DNA from: Caldilineae bacterium
GTDB taxonomy: Bacteria; Chloroflexota; Anaerolineae; JAAEKA01
Direction of reading: 5' to 3'
Length of the DNA stretch: 64,000 nt
NCBI GenBank assembly: GCA_020634555.1
Contig: JACKBK010000005.1
Span: 1 to 64,000, forward strand
Under the pieces are notes generated by a model, which searched no databases, had not been told where the DNA came from, and saw nothing but the letters and a program-made list of their open reading frames with translations. This document shows, piece by piece, positions 18,078 through 27,232 of this stretch. Every line of letters starts with the position of its first letter. Position 1 is the first letter of the stretch. Made by a program: the position numbers and the translations under genes.

Positions 18078-18161
18078 GACTCCAGTGTCATGAGTCCATT
18101 TGCCGATTTCATCAAGACTGCCATCAGGTTTATTTGCTTGTAAACAGATGTTGCCAACAAG

Positions 18162-18431
18162 CTAAAGATGACGTAACAGACGGACATATTCATCATGCGA
18201 TCCTATCCAAAACCAAAGGATGGAGTCTCCCTCGAGTATTCCAAGCGCACGATAACTTCTGCCAATACGAACAGAATAGATGGGCTGTTCTTTACCGACG
18301 CGCTTGAAATAAAGACCGTGCGTGCGAGGATTGATTCGCCACAGATCGTAGGCTGTGTCTGCCCGACGTTGCACATCCTCTGGCAAGGAGTAATAGAGCT
18401 TCCAGAACGACGAGGTCGTGACAGATTTCAT
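18162..18431 (-). CDS. RelE/ParE-like toxin
   Basis: 89 residues with the small alpha/beta layout of the RelE superfamily: two N-terminal helices (FWKLYYSLPEDVQRRADTAY), then strands with LYFKRVGKEQPIYSVRIGRSYRALGI and the terminal ILWFWIGSHDEYVRLLRHL. The basic residues in the central strand and the H near the C-terminus fit ribosome-dependent mRNA interferases. The start overlaps the stop of the upstream antitoxin by 4 bp. Confidence 0.82.
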   Translation of the reverse strand: MKSVTTSSFWKLYYSLPEDVQRRADTAYDLWRINPRTHGLYFKRVGKEQPIYSVRIGRSYRALGILEGDSILWFWIGSHDEYVRLLRHL

Positions 18432-18745
18432 CCTGGCACAATTTGTCCCTGGTCGTTGAACGCCATTGGTTTTGTCTTGCCTGCTCGATGTTCTGTCAAT
18501 GCCTCATCTGCCAGCTTTTCTAGCAGTGTTTGCGCTTCGTCTGTTGCCATGAGCGCGTCCCAGCGCGCATTATCAGCTTCAATCTCAGTCAACCCTTCTT
18601 TCTGGATTAGCTCCTCACTCAGACTCTGCGTTTCCAAAAAACGGGCAAAATCTACTAACTGTTCTACCCGATTGGGTGGCAGAACACGTGCGATCTTGAT
18701 CAACGTTCGTTCGTGATCTCGTTCCACAGTTGTATCCATGGTCAT
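18428..18745 (-). CDS. Antitoxin of the RelE-like pair
   Basis: 105 residues, acidic and mostly helical, no identified DNA-binding family. Helical pieces such as RTLIKIARVLPPNRVEQLVDFARFLETQ resemble DUF2281-type antitoxin N-termini. It precedes the toxin with an ATGA overlap and has a consensus promoter 58-86 bp upstream. The role is inferred from position and size. Confidence 0.75.
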   Translation of the reverse strand: MTMDTTVERDHERTLIKIARVLPPNRVEQLVDFARFLETQSLSEELIQKEGLTEIEADNARWDALMATDEAQTLLEKLADEALTEHRAGKTKPMAFNDQGQIVPG

Positions 18746-18802
18746 GGTCTTACCCTCTGTTTATCAGACTTGTCGCGACTTGCGCATCCTATCTGCTGGC
18801 GT

Positions 18803-18831
18803 ATTGTAGTTCACAGACAGGCGCGTGTCAA
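18803..18831 (-). promoter_or_regulatory. Consensus sigma-70 promoter of the toxin-antitoxin pair
   Basis: On the minus strand: -35 TTGACA (perfect), a 17-bp spacer and -10 TACAAT. It is the strongest match to consensus in the window. The remaining ~230 bp up to the ABC ATPase start (19059) show no further gene. Confidence 0.75.
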
Positions 18832-19058
18832 TCCTTCTTGCCAACACGGTTCCCTTCTGTCTCTGACCATCTTGGCCCGCTTCATAAGTCATGTTATCAT
18901 GTCCTCGGTTGCTCGGATTGGATGGTGACCGGTTTTCAGAACCATCAAAGCTGCCAGCAACGCTGTTGTTGATCTGTTGGCAACAGTAACTTTCGAGATT
19001 TGGCAAGGGTCAGGGTGTGAGCGACTCGCCCTGATCCTTGTTTTGCAAGGACTACGAC

Positions 19059-19841
19059 GTGACGGCCCCACTTCATCCACCGACAACTGTCGACTCGACT
19101 CAGTTCCCCCCGAATGGTGCAGATACGGACGCCGCGGCTGCCCTGACAACTGGGCCTGCCACGGCCTTTCTGCGCTTCGATGACCTCTCGAAGAGCTACC
19201 AGGAAGGGGATCGCACGCGCGTCGTCCTGCAAAATGCACACGCCGAGTTTGCACGCGGCGAGTTCGTAGCGATTTTGGGCCGCAGCGGCAGCGGCAAGAG
19301 CACGCTGCTCAATCTGATCAGCGGCATCGACCGGATCGACTCTGGTCGCATCTGGCTGGACGGCCAGGACCTGACCGCGCTGGATGACCGCCAGCGCACC
19401 CTCTTCCGCCGGCGCAACATCGGCTTCATCTTCCAGTTCTTCAATCTGATCCCGACGCTGACGGTGCTGGAAAATGTGACGCTGCCGCTGGAGCTCAACG
19501 GCGTCCCCCAGCGGGAAGCGCGCAGCCGGGCCGAACCATTGCTGGACGCCGTGGGCCTGTTGGATCGGACGGCCACCTTCCCCGATCGGCTATCGGGCGG
19601 CGAGCAGCAGCGAGTTGCCATCGCCCGCGCGCTGGTCCACGACCCGCTGCTGGTCCTCGCGGACGAACCTACCGGCAACCTGGATGAAGAAACCGGCCAG
19701 CAGACCCTTGCCCTGCTGGACCGCCTCACCCGGCAAGCGGGCAAGAACCTCATCATGGTGACGCACTCCGTCGAGGCGGCGGGGTACGCGGACCGGGTGT
19801 TGGTGCTTCGTGAGGGGCAGTTAATGAAACGTGAAGCGTGA
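19059..19841 (+). CDS. ABC transporter ATP-binding protein, MacB/LolD type
   Basis: A 260-residue ATPase with an unusual ~40-residue Pro/Thr/Ala-rich N-terminal tail before [15 protein letters not shown]. Walker A is [11 protein letters not shown], the Q-loop is in [18 protein letters not shown], the signature is [15 protein letters not shown] and Walker B is [17 protein letters not shown], followed by the H-loop MVTHS. The GTG at 19059 is preferred because AAGGA lies 7 bp upstream; a TTG at 19038 has no site. It works with the FtsX-like permease 63 bp downstream. Such pairs extract lipoproteins or export peptides or drugs; substrate unknown. Confidence 0.9.
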   Translation: MTAPLHPPTTVDSTQFPPNGADTDAAAALTTGPATAFLRFDDLSKSYQEGDRTRVVLQNAHAEFARGEFVAILGRSGSGKSTLLNLISGIDRIDSGRIWLDGQDLTALDDRQRTLFRRRNIGFIFQFFNLIPTLTVLENVTLPLELNGVPQREARSRAEPLLDAVGLLDRTATFPDRLSGGEQQRVAIARALVHDPLLVLADEPTGNLDEETGQQTLALLDRLTRQAGKNLIMVTHSVEAAGYADRVLVLREGQLMKREA

Positions 19842-19895
19842 AACGTGAGGCTACTGTCAAGTGTCAAGTCACGTTTCACGTTTTCCGTTTCACGC
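19826..19895. repeat. Inverted CGTGAAA heptamer repeat (copy 1)
   Basis: Heptameric CGTGAAG/CGTGAAA units at the 3' end of the ATPase gene are answered, after a ~20-bp spacer, by the complement (TCACGTTTCACG, then CGTTTCACGC). The left arm overlaps the stop codon of the ATPase. It sits within the ATPase-permease operon. Confidence 0.8.
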
Positions 19896-19904
19896 TGCGC
19901 CATC

Positions 19905-22487
19905 ATGACCAACACCCCCCGTTTACCCTCAACCCTCATCAACGTCGGCTGGCGCTATCTGGCTCGCCATCCATGGCAGAGCGTGCTGATGGTCGTTGGC
20001 ATTACGCTGGGCGTGGCGGTGATGGTTGCCATCGATCTCGCCAACGTCAGCGCCAGCCAGGCCTTCGACCTGAGCACCGAAGCGGTGGCGGGACGCGCGA
20101 CGCACCAGATCACCGGTGGGCCGCAGGGGCTGGATGAGCATGTCTACACGACACTGCGGCTGGCCGGCCTGGCCAACAAAGGCATTGCCTCCGCGCCGAT
20201 CCTGAGCGACTACGTCTCCTCGCCGCAGCTTGGGAACCGGCCTGTGCAACTACTGGGCGTCGATCCCTTTGCCGAGGCGCCCTTTCGCAGCTATGTCACC
20301 AACGGGCAAGAGGTTCCCGTCGATCAACTGACCGCGTTCCTGACGCAGCCAGGCGCGGTGCTTCTCTCCAGCGACGTCGCCGACCGCTACGGGCTTGCTG
20401 CCGGCGCACCGCTTTCTCTGACTGTCGGCGGATACGAGCGGACTGCTTTCGTAGCCGGTGTGTTGCAGCCGGCTGACAGCTTGAGCCGGCGTGCGCTGGA
20501 CGGCATGATCCTGGCCGACATCGCCACCGCGCAGGAGTTGACAGGCCGGCTGGGCCAACTCGACCGCATTGACCTGATCGTGCCGGAGGGTGACGACGGC
20601 GTGCTGGCCCGGCTGGAAGCCCTGCTGCCTGACGACGTGACCGTGCAGCCGGTGGCCGCCCGCAGCGGCGCCATCGAACAGATGACAGCGGCTTTCCGCA
20701 CCAACCTGACCGCGCTGAGTTTGCTGGCGCTGGTGGTCGGCCTGTTCCTGATCTACAACACCATGACCTTCTCGGTGGTACAGCGGCGCCCGCTGTTCGG
20801 CACGTTGCGCTGTCTGGGAGTCACCCGCAACGAGGTGTTCGTGCTGGTACTCAGCGAGGCGCTTCTCATCGGCGTCATCGGATCGGTGCTGGGCGTGGTG
20901 CTGGGCATCGTCATGGGACAGGGCGCGGTGCGGGCGGTCACACAGACCATCAACGACCTCTACTTCGTGGTGACAGTCCAGGGTGTCGCCGCGCCGGTCA
21001 GCAGCCTGGCCAAGGGCGCTTTTCTGGGTATCCTGGCGACGGTGCTGGCTGCGGCGCCTCCGGCGTGGGAAGCGGCGTCGGTCGCGCCGCGCACAGCCCT
21101 CTCGCGGGCCGGGCTGGAAAGCAAGGCCGGGCACGCGGTCAAAGCTGCCGCACTGGCCAGCCTGATCCTGATGGCAGCCGGTCTCGCCTTGTTGGCGCTC
21201 CCGGCCAAGGGGCTGGTGACCAGTTTCTCCGGCACCTTCGCCATTATCATCGGCATCGGTATGCAGACGCCGCTGGTCACACGGCTGTTGATGGACGCGG
21301 CGACACCGATCAGCAGCCGGCTGGGCGGTGTCTTGGGGCGCATGGCGCCGCGCAGCGTCGTCAACTCCCTCAGCCGCACCGCGATCGCCATCGCCGCACT
21401 GATGATCGCCGTCTCGGTGACTATCGGCGTCAGCCTGATGGTGGGCAGCTTCCGCTACACCGTCGTGGCCTGGTTGTCGCAGACAGTACAGGGTGACGTG
21501 TACATCTCGCCGCCCAGCGCCACGGCCAGCGTTGCCAGCACGGCAACGATCGATCCGCGTGCCGACGCCATCATTCGCGGCTGGCCGGGCGTGGAACGGG
21601 TCGATACCCTGCGCTCGGTGACGGTCGACTCGCCCGACGGCCCGCTGCAGGTCGCCGCGGTGGACAACCCCAGCACAGGCGATGAACGGCTCTTCGTCGC
21701 GGCTGACGGCGCGTCCGAGGAGGTGTGGCAGGCGATGCAGGCGGGCGCTGTAATGGTGTCGGAGCCGTTCGCCAACCGTTTTGACCTGCCCAGGCGCGGC
21801 GGCGAGGTAACACTCAACACGCCGGACGGCCCGCGCACGTTTCCGGTAGCCGCCATCTACTACGACTACGCCTCCAGCCAGGGTACGGTGATGATGGCAT
21901 TGTCTCTTTACCGCGCACTGTGGAGCGATGAGGCGACGACCGCGCTGGCTCTGCGGCTGGCTCCCGGCAGCGACCCCGACCAGGTGGCGCGCGGGCTGCA
22001 AGATGCGCTGGCGCCCGTGCAAAGCCTGATCGTGCAGCCCAACCAGGCGCTGCGCGACGAGGCGTTGGTGGTGTTCGACCGCACCTTCGCCATCACCGGC
22101 GCGCTGCAACTGCTGGCGACGCTGGTCGCGTTCATCGGCGTGCTCAGCGCGCTGCTGTCGTTGATGCTGGACAAGCAGCGCGAGCTGGGTATTCTGCGCG
22201 CAGTTGGGCTGACCGGCCGGCAGCTCTGGCGGCTGGTGTCGCTGGAGACGGGATTGATGGGCGCGGTGGCCGGCCTGCTGGCCATGCCGACCGGATTGGT
22301 GCTGGCGCTGATCCTGATCTATATTATCAACCGGCGCAGCTTCGGCTGGACGTTGCAGCTCCAACTGTCGCCCGAACCGTTCGTCCAGGCCATGGTCGTC
22401 GCCGTGGTGGCCGCGCTGCTGGCCGGCATCTATCCTGCCTGGCGCATGACGCGTATGGCGACTGCGGAAGCGATGCGGTTTGAGTGA
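19905..22487 (+). CDS. FtsX-like ABC transporter permease (two FtsX domains)
   Basis: An 860-residue membrane protein with an N-terminal membrane segment ([20 protein letters not shown]), a large extracytoplasmic MacB_PCD-like domain, an FtsX domain (three helices around residues 270-410), a second set of helices and extracytoplasmic domain, and a second FtsX domain at the C-terminus ending in [20 protein letters not shown]. This ten-helix, double-FtsX layout is common in single-polypeptide exporters. The ATG at 19905 follows the heptamer repeat; no good ribosome-binding site is visible, so the repeat may have displaced it. Confidence 0.9.
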   Translation: MTNTPRLPSTLINVGWRYLARHPWQSVLMVVGITLGVAVMVAIDLANVSASQAFDLSTEAVAGRATHQITGGPQGLDEHVYTTLRLAGLANKGIASAPILSDYVSSPQLGNRPVQLLGVDPFAEAPFRSYVTNGQEVPVDQLTAFLTQPGAVLLSSDVADRYGLAAGAPLSLTVGGYERTAFVAGVLQPADSLSRRALDGMILADIATAQELTGRLGQLDRIDLIVPEGDDGVLARLEALLPDDVTVQPVAARSGAIEQMTAAFRTNLTALSLLALVVGLFLIYNTMTFSVVQRRPLFGTLRCLGVTRNEVFVLVLSEALLIGVIGSVLGVVLGIVMGQGAVRAVTQTINDLYFVVTVQGVAAPVSSLAKGAFLGILATVLAAAPPAWEAASVAPRTALSRAGLESKAGHAVKAAALASLILMAAGLALLALPAKGLVTSFSGTFAIIIGIGMQTPLVTRLLMDAATPISSRLGGVLGRMAPRSVVNSLSRTAIAIAALMIAVSVTIGVSLMVGSFRYTVVAWLSQTVQGDVYISPPSATASVASTATIDPRADAIIRGWPGVERVDTLRSVTVDSPDGPLQVAAVDNPSTGDERLFVAADGASEEVWQAMQAGAVMVSEPFANRFDLPRRGGEVTLNTPDGPRTFPVAAIYYDYASSQGTVMMALSLYRALWSDEATTALALRLAPGSDPDQVARGLQDALAPVQSLIVQPNQALRDEALVVFDRTFAITGALQLLATLVAFIGVLSALLSLMLDKQRELGILRAVGLTGRQLWRLVSLETGLMGAVAGLLAMPTGLVLALILIYIINRRSFGWTLQLQLSPEPFVQAMVVAVVAALLAGIYPAWRMTRMATAEAMRFE

Positions 22488-22545
22488 AACGTGATGCGTG
22501 AAACGTGAACAGATTCGACCTCGCCAATCACGTTTCACTTCGAGC
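22485..22545. repeat. Inverted CGTGAAA heptamer repeat (copy 2)
   Basis: It starts exactly at the permease stop codon: GAGTGAAACGTGATGCGTG, continuing AAACGTGA, then a ~21-bp spacer and the complement TCACGTTTCACTT. It is the same family as 19826 and 54899. Confidence 0.8.
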
Positions 22546-22552
22546 CTCCGCC

Positions 22553-22978
22553 ATGAACTCACTCACCTGGACATTTAACGACGCGCCGACCGGCGACGAG
22601 ATCGCCGAGCTGCGCAGCCGGTTGGCAGCATGGAATATCGCCGTGTCCGGCATCGCGAACGAACGCTGGCTGGCGTGGTTCGTACACGATGAAGGTAGCG
22701 ATCTGGTAGGCGGCGCCGTGGGCCGGGCCTGGGGCGAGGTTTTGGAACTGCGTTTTTTGTGGATCCACGAGAGACTGCGTGGCTGTGGCGTGGGCAGCGA
22801 ACTGCTGACGCGCATCGAGCAGGACGGCGCAAGCCTGGGCTGCACGACGGTGACCACCGACACCTTCAGCTTCCAGGCGCCTGAGTTTTACCGCAAGCAT
22901 GGCTACGAGGTGTTCGGCTACATTGATGGCTATCCCGAGTCGACCGCCAAATACTATCTGCGCAAGACAATTCAATAA
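22553..22978 (+). CDS. GNAT-family N-acetyltransferase
   Basis: A 141-residue acetyl-CoA-dependent acetyltransferase. The acetyl-CoA pyrophosphate loop is RLRGCGVGSELLTRIEQ, preceded by beta-strand VLELRFLWIHE and followed by TVTTDTFSFQAPEFYRKHGYEVFGYIDGYP, a segment typical of small GNATs acting on low-molecular-weight amines. The ATG at 22553 comes just after the inverted repeat. The acceptor cannot be predicted. Confidence 0.87.
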   Translation: MNSLTWTFNDAPTGDEIAELRSRLAAWNIAVSGIANERWLAWFVHDEGSDLVGGAVGRAWGEVLELRFLWIHERLRGCGVGSELLTRIEQDGASLGCTTVTTDTFSFQAPEFYRKHGYEVFGYIDGYPESTAKYYLRKTIQ

Positions 22979-23006
22979 TCGCAGCGACATGGAAAGGATC
23001 AAGGAC

Positions 23007-23288
23007 ATGACGGCTCTCTTGACACAGAACGAGATCGACCAGGCGCTGGCAACCCTTGACGGCTGGAGCCGGTCGGGCAGCCAGATCACCCGTACGTTTG
23101 TGCTCCCCAGCTTCCCGGCAGCGTTGGTGTTCACCTGCACCGTTGGCCACTTAGCGGAGCGCGCCGACCACCACCCCGACATCCTGGTCACCTACCGGAA
23201 GGTGACACTGACCCTTTCCACCCACTCGGCCGGCGGCCTGACGCGGAAGGACGTCGATCTGGCAGGCGAGATCAACGCGGTCGTCTGA
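23007..23288 (+). CDS. 4a-hydroxytetrahydrobiopterin dehydratase (pterin carbinolamine dehydratase)
   Basis: 93 residues, the usual size. The active-site signature is present as ERADHHPDILVTYRKVTLTL followed by STHSAGGLT, with the histidines that dehydrate 4a-hydroxypterin. The ATG at 23007 follows AAAGGATCAAGGAC; an in-frame ATG at 22989 is the alternative. No aromatic amino-acid hydroxylase is in the window, so its role could be pterin recycling or moonlighting in molybdopterin-related steps. Confidence 0.9.
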   Translation: MTALLTQNEIDQALATLDGWSRSGSQITRTFVLPSFPAALVFTCTVGHLAERADHHPDILVTYRKVTLTLSTHSAGGLTRKDVDLAGEINAVV

Positions 23289-23377
23289 TTCCGCACCGTT
23301 GACAGGGCCGCTGCCCGGTGCTACACTGGACTCGCCAGCGGCGCGCTGGCGCGATCCAAATCGGCAGAGGCGATCTT

Positions 23378-23770
23378 ATGGCTGGCAACGATTCCCCACA
23401 GGCAACAACAGAAGATCTCCGCTGGGTGCAGGGCAGTTGCATCCGCTGCAATGCCGTCGATACCTGGTGCAAACTCTACACCCTTCTTTGGTTTTACGAG
23501 CATCGCGAGCAACGAGCCACAGGCCCTGAACTGTGCCAATACCTCTTTCAGGCCGACGAGGGCTTGATGAGGGCGATGCTCACCGATCTCAAACAGGCAG
23601 GTTTCCTGGTTGAGACTGACCAACGCTTTGGCTTGTCAGACGCGTCTGACGTGATAGCTTGTTTGGAGTATCTTCACCAGAACTTTGCCGATCCGCAGGC
23701 GCGCCAACGCCTGATCGAGCGCATCCGCGCGCTCGGATCTGACAACGCGGAGCGCGGCCATGGCTACTGA
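23378..23770 (+). CDS. Putative winged-helix protein, unknown function
   Basis: A 130-residue protein beginning MAGNDSPQ. Residues ~45-105 look like a winged helix: LLWFYEHREQRATGPELCQYL, then EGLMRAMLTDLKQAGFLVETD and a wing. Three cysteines lie close together in the first half (CIRCNAVDTWC), which might bind a metal. Its 3' end overlaps the DUF364 gene by 11 bp, a sign of tight coupling. I do not recognise the family beyond the fold guess; a metal- or redox-sensing regulator is one inference. Confidence 0.6.
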   Translation: MAGNDSPQATTEDLRWVQGSCIRCNAVDTWCKLYTLLWFYEHREQRATGPELCQYLFQADEGLMRAMLTDLKQAGFLVETDQRFGLSDASDVIACLEYLHQNFADPQARQRLIERIRALGSDNAERGHGY

Positions 23771-24536
23771 CATGATCAACGACCTGCTGGCCGCTGTGCC
23801 CGATGCTCCAGTCGTGGATGTACGCATCGGTCTGTCGTGGACGGCAGTGGTCGTGGAGTTGGCGGGCCGGCGGCGCTGTGGTCTGGCAGCCACGCTGCGC
23901 GGCGAGAGAAGCCACGGCGGGCCGGCAATGCCAGACGCCGGCCATCTCGTTGGACGCGGCGGACACGAGCTAGCAAGCTGGGCAAGACTTGGCGCGGCCA
24001 GTCTGACCCAAACATCGGTAGGCTTCGCCGCGCTCAACGCGCTGCTGGGGGAAAACGAACAGCCATGGATCGACCTCAACGCGGCTGATATGATCGCCGA
24101 ACGCGGCGCGGGCAAGCACGTAGCGCTGATCGGCCATTTTCCCTTCGTCGAAAGCCTGCGCGAGCGGGTCGGCTTGTTGTCAGTGCTGGAGCTGCAGCCG
24201 AGGCCGGGCGATCTGCCTGCCAGCGCGGCCGCCGAGATACTGCCGCAGGCTGACATCGTTGCCATCACCGCCACGACGCTCATCAACGGTACCTTTGCAG
24301 GGCTGATGGGTTTGCGCAACCCCGATGCGCTGACCATGGTGCTCGGCCCGTCGACTCCTCTTTCTCCAGTCCTGTTCGACCACGGTGTTGACATTCTGTC
24401 CGGCGCGCTGGTGGTGAATATCGATGCCACGCTCCTGGCAGTCAGCCAGGGCGCCGGATTCCGTCAGGTTCATCGCGCCGGCGTACGATTGGTCACCTGG
24501 TGCTCAGAGTCAGAAGATCCCATCGGAATTCGCTGA
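23760..24536 (+). CDS. DUF364-type (putative heavy-metal chelation) protein
   Basis: 258 residues in the DUF4213/DUF364 family. The N-terminal ~85 residues form the enolase-N-like part (VVDVRIGLSWTAVVVEL) and the C-terminal ~150 residues the Rossmann-like DUF364 part (KHVALIGHFPFVESLRE, DIVAITATTLINGTFAGLM, MVLGPSTPLSPVLFDHGVD). These proteins are thought to act in metal or metallophore handling, without a firm biochemical role. Coupled to the winged-helix gene upstream. Confidence 0.8.
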   Translation: MATDMINDLLAAVPDAPVVDVRIGLSWTAVVVELAGRRRCGLAATLRGERSHGGPAMPDAGHLVGRGGHELASWARLGAASLTQTSVGFAALNALLGENEQPWIDLNAADMIAERGAGKHVALIGHFPFVESLRERVGLLSVLELQPRPGDLPASAAAEILPQADIVAITATTLINGTFAGLMGLRNPDALTMVLGPSTPLSPVLFDHGVDILSGALVVNIDATLLAVSQGAGFRQVHRAGVRLVTWCSESEDPIGIR

Positions 24537-24636
24537 TTCAATCTGAACGCGTCGGCGCCCGGGAAGGGAACCTGACCTGGATGGAGTGGTCAGGACGCGC
24601 ACACCTCCATAGCGTTTGTTGCTTCTTCGTTACTGA

Positions 24637-24665
24637 TTGCACAAGGCAAAAAACTGGGGTATAAT
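24637..24665 (+). promoter_or_regulatory. Promoter of the Trx-VKOR fusion gene
   Basis: -35 TTGCAC, a 17-bp spacer and -10 TATAAT. The predicted start leaves a ~40-nt leader ending in AGGAGG at 24700, eight bases before the ATG. Confidence 0.7.
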
Positions 24666-24711
24666 CCGCTCAGGATCGAAATACGACCTGGATCTTTCAC
24701 AGGAGGATCAG

Positions 24712-25896
24712 ATGCGCCGTTTTTTGTTTGTGTTGCTGCTGACTGTCGTTCTTGGAGTCACGCAGCACGCCACCGTTCTCGCACAATCTGCGCCCGATAC
24801 AGCGGTCAAAGCTGTTCTTTTTTACTCGCCCACCTGTCCCCACTGCCATACGGTTATCAACGATACGTTGCTGCCTTTGATGGATCAATACGGTGACCGT
24901 CTTGTGGTCATCGGCATCGACATCACCCAACCAGGCGGCCAGACGCTTTACAACGCATCTACAGCCCAGTTTCAGATTTCCGACGAGCGGTTAGGTGTGC
25001 CGCGTCTTATCGTAGGTGAGACGGTCCTGATTGGCAGCCTGGAGATTCCGCAGCAACTGCCGTCCATTATCGAGACCGGATTGAGCAACGGCGGGATTGA
25101 CTGGCCGGACATCCCCGGTCTGGTTGAAGCAATGGCCGCCGGCCAGCAAGCTGAGCAGGAAGCGGCCGCCACCGACACACCGTCCACAGCGCCTGAACCA
25201 ACCGCCGTTGTCACCGAGCCGCCTTCGCCAACTGCGACGTCGACTCCAGAGGTGGTGGCGATCACCACAGACTCGTTGCCGCCTGCCGGAGCCAGCGCGA
25301 CGAGCGGGTTGCCAGAGGGTGGCTGGCTGGCAGCACTCATCCTCGGCGCCATGCTGCTTGTTCTGGCCTACGCGGCGATCAGAGTCTATGCTGCGCGCGG
25401 TAGTCTGTTCGCTTCCAACAGTGAAGCGGGCGCGATGATCACGTCGTTGCTGGTACCCGGTCTGGCGCTGATCGGATTGGTGGTCTCCGGCTATCTCGCG
25501 TACGTGGAGATCACCCAGACAAGCGCCGTTTGCGGGCCGGTTGGTGAATGCAACGTTGTCCAGTCCAGCGCCTACGCCCAAATCTTTGGTATTCCGGTGG
25601 CAGTTCTCGGTATCGCCAACTATCTGGCTATCCTCGGTTTGTGGCTCGTCCACAGGATGGCCGCAGCGAAGTTGCAGCGTTGGACCGGCTGGGCACTGCT
25701 GCTTCTCACGGTTTTTGGCGTCCTGTTCTCGGTCTACCTGACACTTCTGGAACTGTTCGTCATCAACGCGGTGTGTATCTGGTGCCTGTCGTCGGCCATC
25801 ATTACGACATCGTTGTTGCTGGTGGTTGTGCTGCAAATGACTCGCCAGTCCCGGATCGATCCCCCAAAGCGGCAGCAGCAGCCCTTGCACGCCTGA
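24712..25896 (+). CDS. Thioredoxin-like domain fused to vitamin K epoxide reductase (disulfide-forming pair)
   Basis: 394 residues, an exported membrane protein that should drive oxidative folding outside the cytoplasm. It has a signal peptide (1-25), a thioredoxin-like domain with CPHC (C42/C45) and cis-proline region LGVPRLIV, a Pro/Thr/Glu-rich linker (~145-200), a membrane helix, and then VKOR with four helices. VKOR shows the loop pair in CGPVGECNVVQSSAY and the quinone-side CIWC near residues 355-358. In most bacterial fusions VKOR is N-terminal; here the order is reversed. The start follows a strong AGGAGG. Confidence 0.9.
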   Translation: MRRFLFVLLLTVVLGVTQHATVLAQSAPDTAVKAVLFYSPTCPHCHTVINDTLLPLMDQYGDRLVVIGIDITQPGGQTLYNASTAQFQISDERLGVPRLIVGETVLIGSLEIPQQLPSIIETGLSNGGIDWPDIPGLVEAMAAGQQAEQEAAATDTPSTAPEPTAVVTEPPSPTATSTPEVVAITTDSLPPAGASATSGLPEGGWLAALILGAMLLVLAYAAIRVYAARGSLFASNSEAGAMITSLLVPGLALIGLVVSGYLAYVEITQTSAVCGPVGECNVVQSSAYAQIFGIPVAVLGIANYLAILGLWLVHRMAAAKLQRWTGWALLLLTVFGVLFSVYLTLLELFVINAVCIWCLSSAIITTSLLLVVVLQMTRQSRIDPPKRQQQPLHA

Positions 25897-25933
25897 CATC
25901 TGCGCGAGTTGGCGGCAGAAACTGCATCTGAGT

Positions 25934-27088
25934 TCAGGAGCCTTTCAGTTCCCGGTCGAAGAACGCCTGCACGCGTTGGATGAAAAGCGCGTCGCCATCG
26001 CCGGTGAAGGTGTGTGGCTGTCCAGAATAGCTGAAGCACTCCACTGATTTATCCAGATCCTGCAGTCGCTGGCAGAGATCGTCCGACCATGCCGGCGGCA
26101 CGGTGGCGTCCTGGTCGCCGTGGTGGATGCTGACGGCTGCGGCGACTCGGTCCAGATAGTTGATGGGAGAGATGCGCTGCAAGGCGTCCTCGGGCGGCGC
26201 TTCATCCCACAGGCCGTTGGCGCCGTTGGTGAAATAGAGGATGCGCTGGTGGTTGAGTGCCTCGTCGCCGCTCATCGCACCGTAGAGAACCGCCGCGTCC
26301 ACATCGTCGCTGACGGCAATCACCCGCTGGCTGATGCCGCCTCCCATGCTGTGCCCCCAGATGCCGATATGGTCGGGATCGGCCTGCGCCAAAGGGCCAG
26401 GTTGCCCCTCCGGGGTGGTTTCCAACCCACCCTGTTTTTCCACCAACGCGATTAGATTCAGCACATCCACTGCCTGGCCGACGCGGTATTCCTCCGGTCC
26501 GCTGTCCGAGGGAGGCCAGTTGCGAAAGTTGGGGTGGATCACCAGATAGCCTGCCCGCGCCAGCGCATCGGCGTAGCGAGTGGTGTAGGTGAGGGTGTTG
26601 TAGTTGGCCGGATCGACGTAGCCGTGCAACACCAGTACCACCGGGAACGGTCCCTCGCCGCGCGGTACATCCATGAAGCCGTAAATGTTGAGACCGTCGC
26701 TGGGAAACGTGACCAACGTTCGCGTAAACGCATCGGTAACGTTGAGGGTCTGCTCGATGCGAAGCTCGCCGTCACCATAGCTGCGGGCAGTCAGGCCATC
26801 GATCGTAAACGCCGCGTAAGGGTCAGGCGTCGGTGATGGCGTTGCAGTGGGCGTGGCAGTTGCAGTGGGTGACGGCGTTGGGGTTGACGTACTGGTCGCA
26901 GTCGCTGTGGCTGTCGGTGTGACGGTCGCGGTAGCCGTCGGAGTTGGTGGCGGTGTATGGGTGGCTGTTGCAGTCGAGGTCGGCGCGAGAACAACGGCGG
27001 TGGGCGTGGCCGCCGGCGAGCCGCCGCAGGCAGCAAGCACGAGCACCGCCAGTGGCAGCACCTGGAGCCAACATTTCCGTAGAATCAT
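25934..27088 (-). CDS. Exported alpha/beta-hydrolase lipoprotein
   Basis: 384 residues. Lipoprotein signal with lipobox LAAC (C21), then a ~65-residue Thr/Pro/Ala linker of TAT/TPT units, and then a dienelactone-hydrolase/prolyl-oligopeptidase-like alpha/beta hydrolase: nucleophile elbow GIWGHSMGGG, acid near HHGDQDATVPP and catalytic histidine in GQPHTFTGDG. It likely cleaves an ester or peptide at the cell surface. The ATG at 27088 follows GGAGGTAATCCT; the longer frame to 27199 lacks a signal peptide. Its coding DNA from 26824 to 26970 is low-complexity because of the linker. Confidence 0.87.
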   Translation of the reverse strand: MILRKCWLQVLPLAVLVLAACGGSPAATPTAVVLAPTSTATATHTPPPTPTATATVTPTATATATSTSTPTPSPTATATPTATPSPTPDPYAAFTIDGLTARSYGDGELRIEQTLNVTDAFTRTLVTFPSDGLNIYGFMDVPRGEGPFPVVLVLHGYVDPANYNTLTYTTRYADALARAGYLVIHPNFRNWPPSDSGPEEYRVGQAVDVLNLIALVEKQGGLETTPEGQPGPLAQADPDHIGIWGHSMGGGISQRVIAVSDDVDAAVLYGAMSGDEALNHQRILYFTNGANGLWDEAPPEDALQRISPINYLDRVAAAVSIHHGDQDATVPPAWSDDLCQRLQDLDKSVECFSYSGQPHTFTGDGDALFIQRVQAFFDRELKGS

Positions 27089-27232
27089 AGGATTACCTCC
27101 GAGCACAAAGTGTACCAGAGAAGATGCTCCTTTGCGGGGTGCCTGATCACGAAACAATAACCGGTGCCGGGGAGTCCGTTCGCTGTGGTATCCTCTCACC
27201 CTTACCCAGCCCTCTCCCTCAGGGAGAGGGGG

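Noticed and set aside
20250..22562. Long open frame (770 codons) on the minus strand
   Set aside because: Antisense to the ABC permease; composition is His/Gln/Arg-rich without any motif, typical of the complement of a GC-rich gene.
26824..26970. Low-complexity GT-rich DNA that looks like a satellite
   Set aside because: It encodes the Thr/Pro/Ala linker of the hydrolase lipoprotein on the minus strand in frame.
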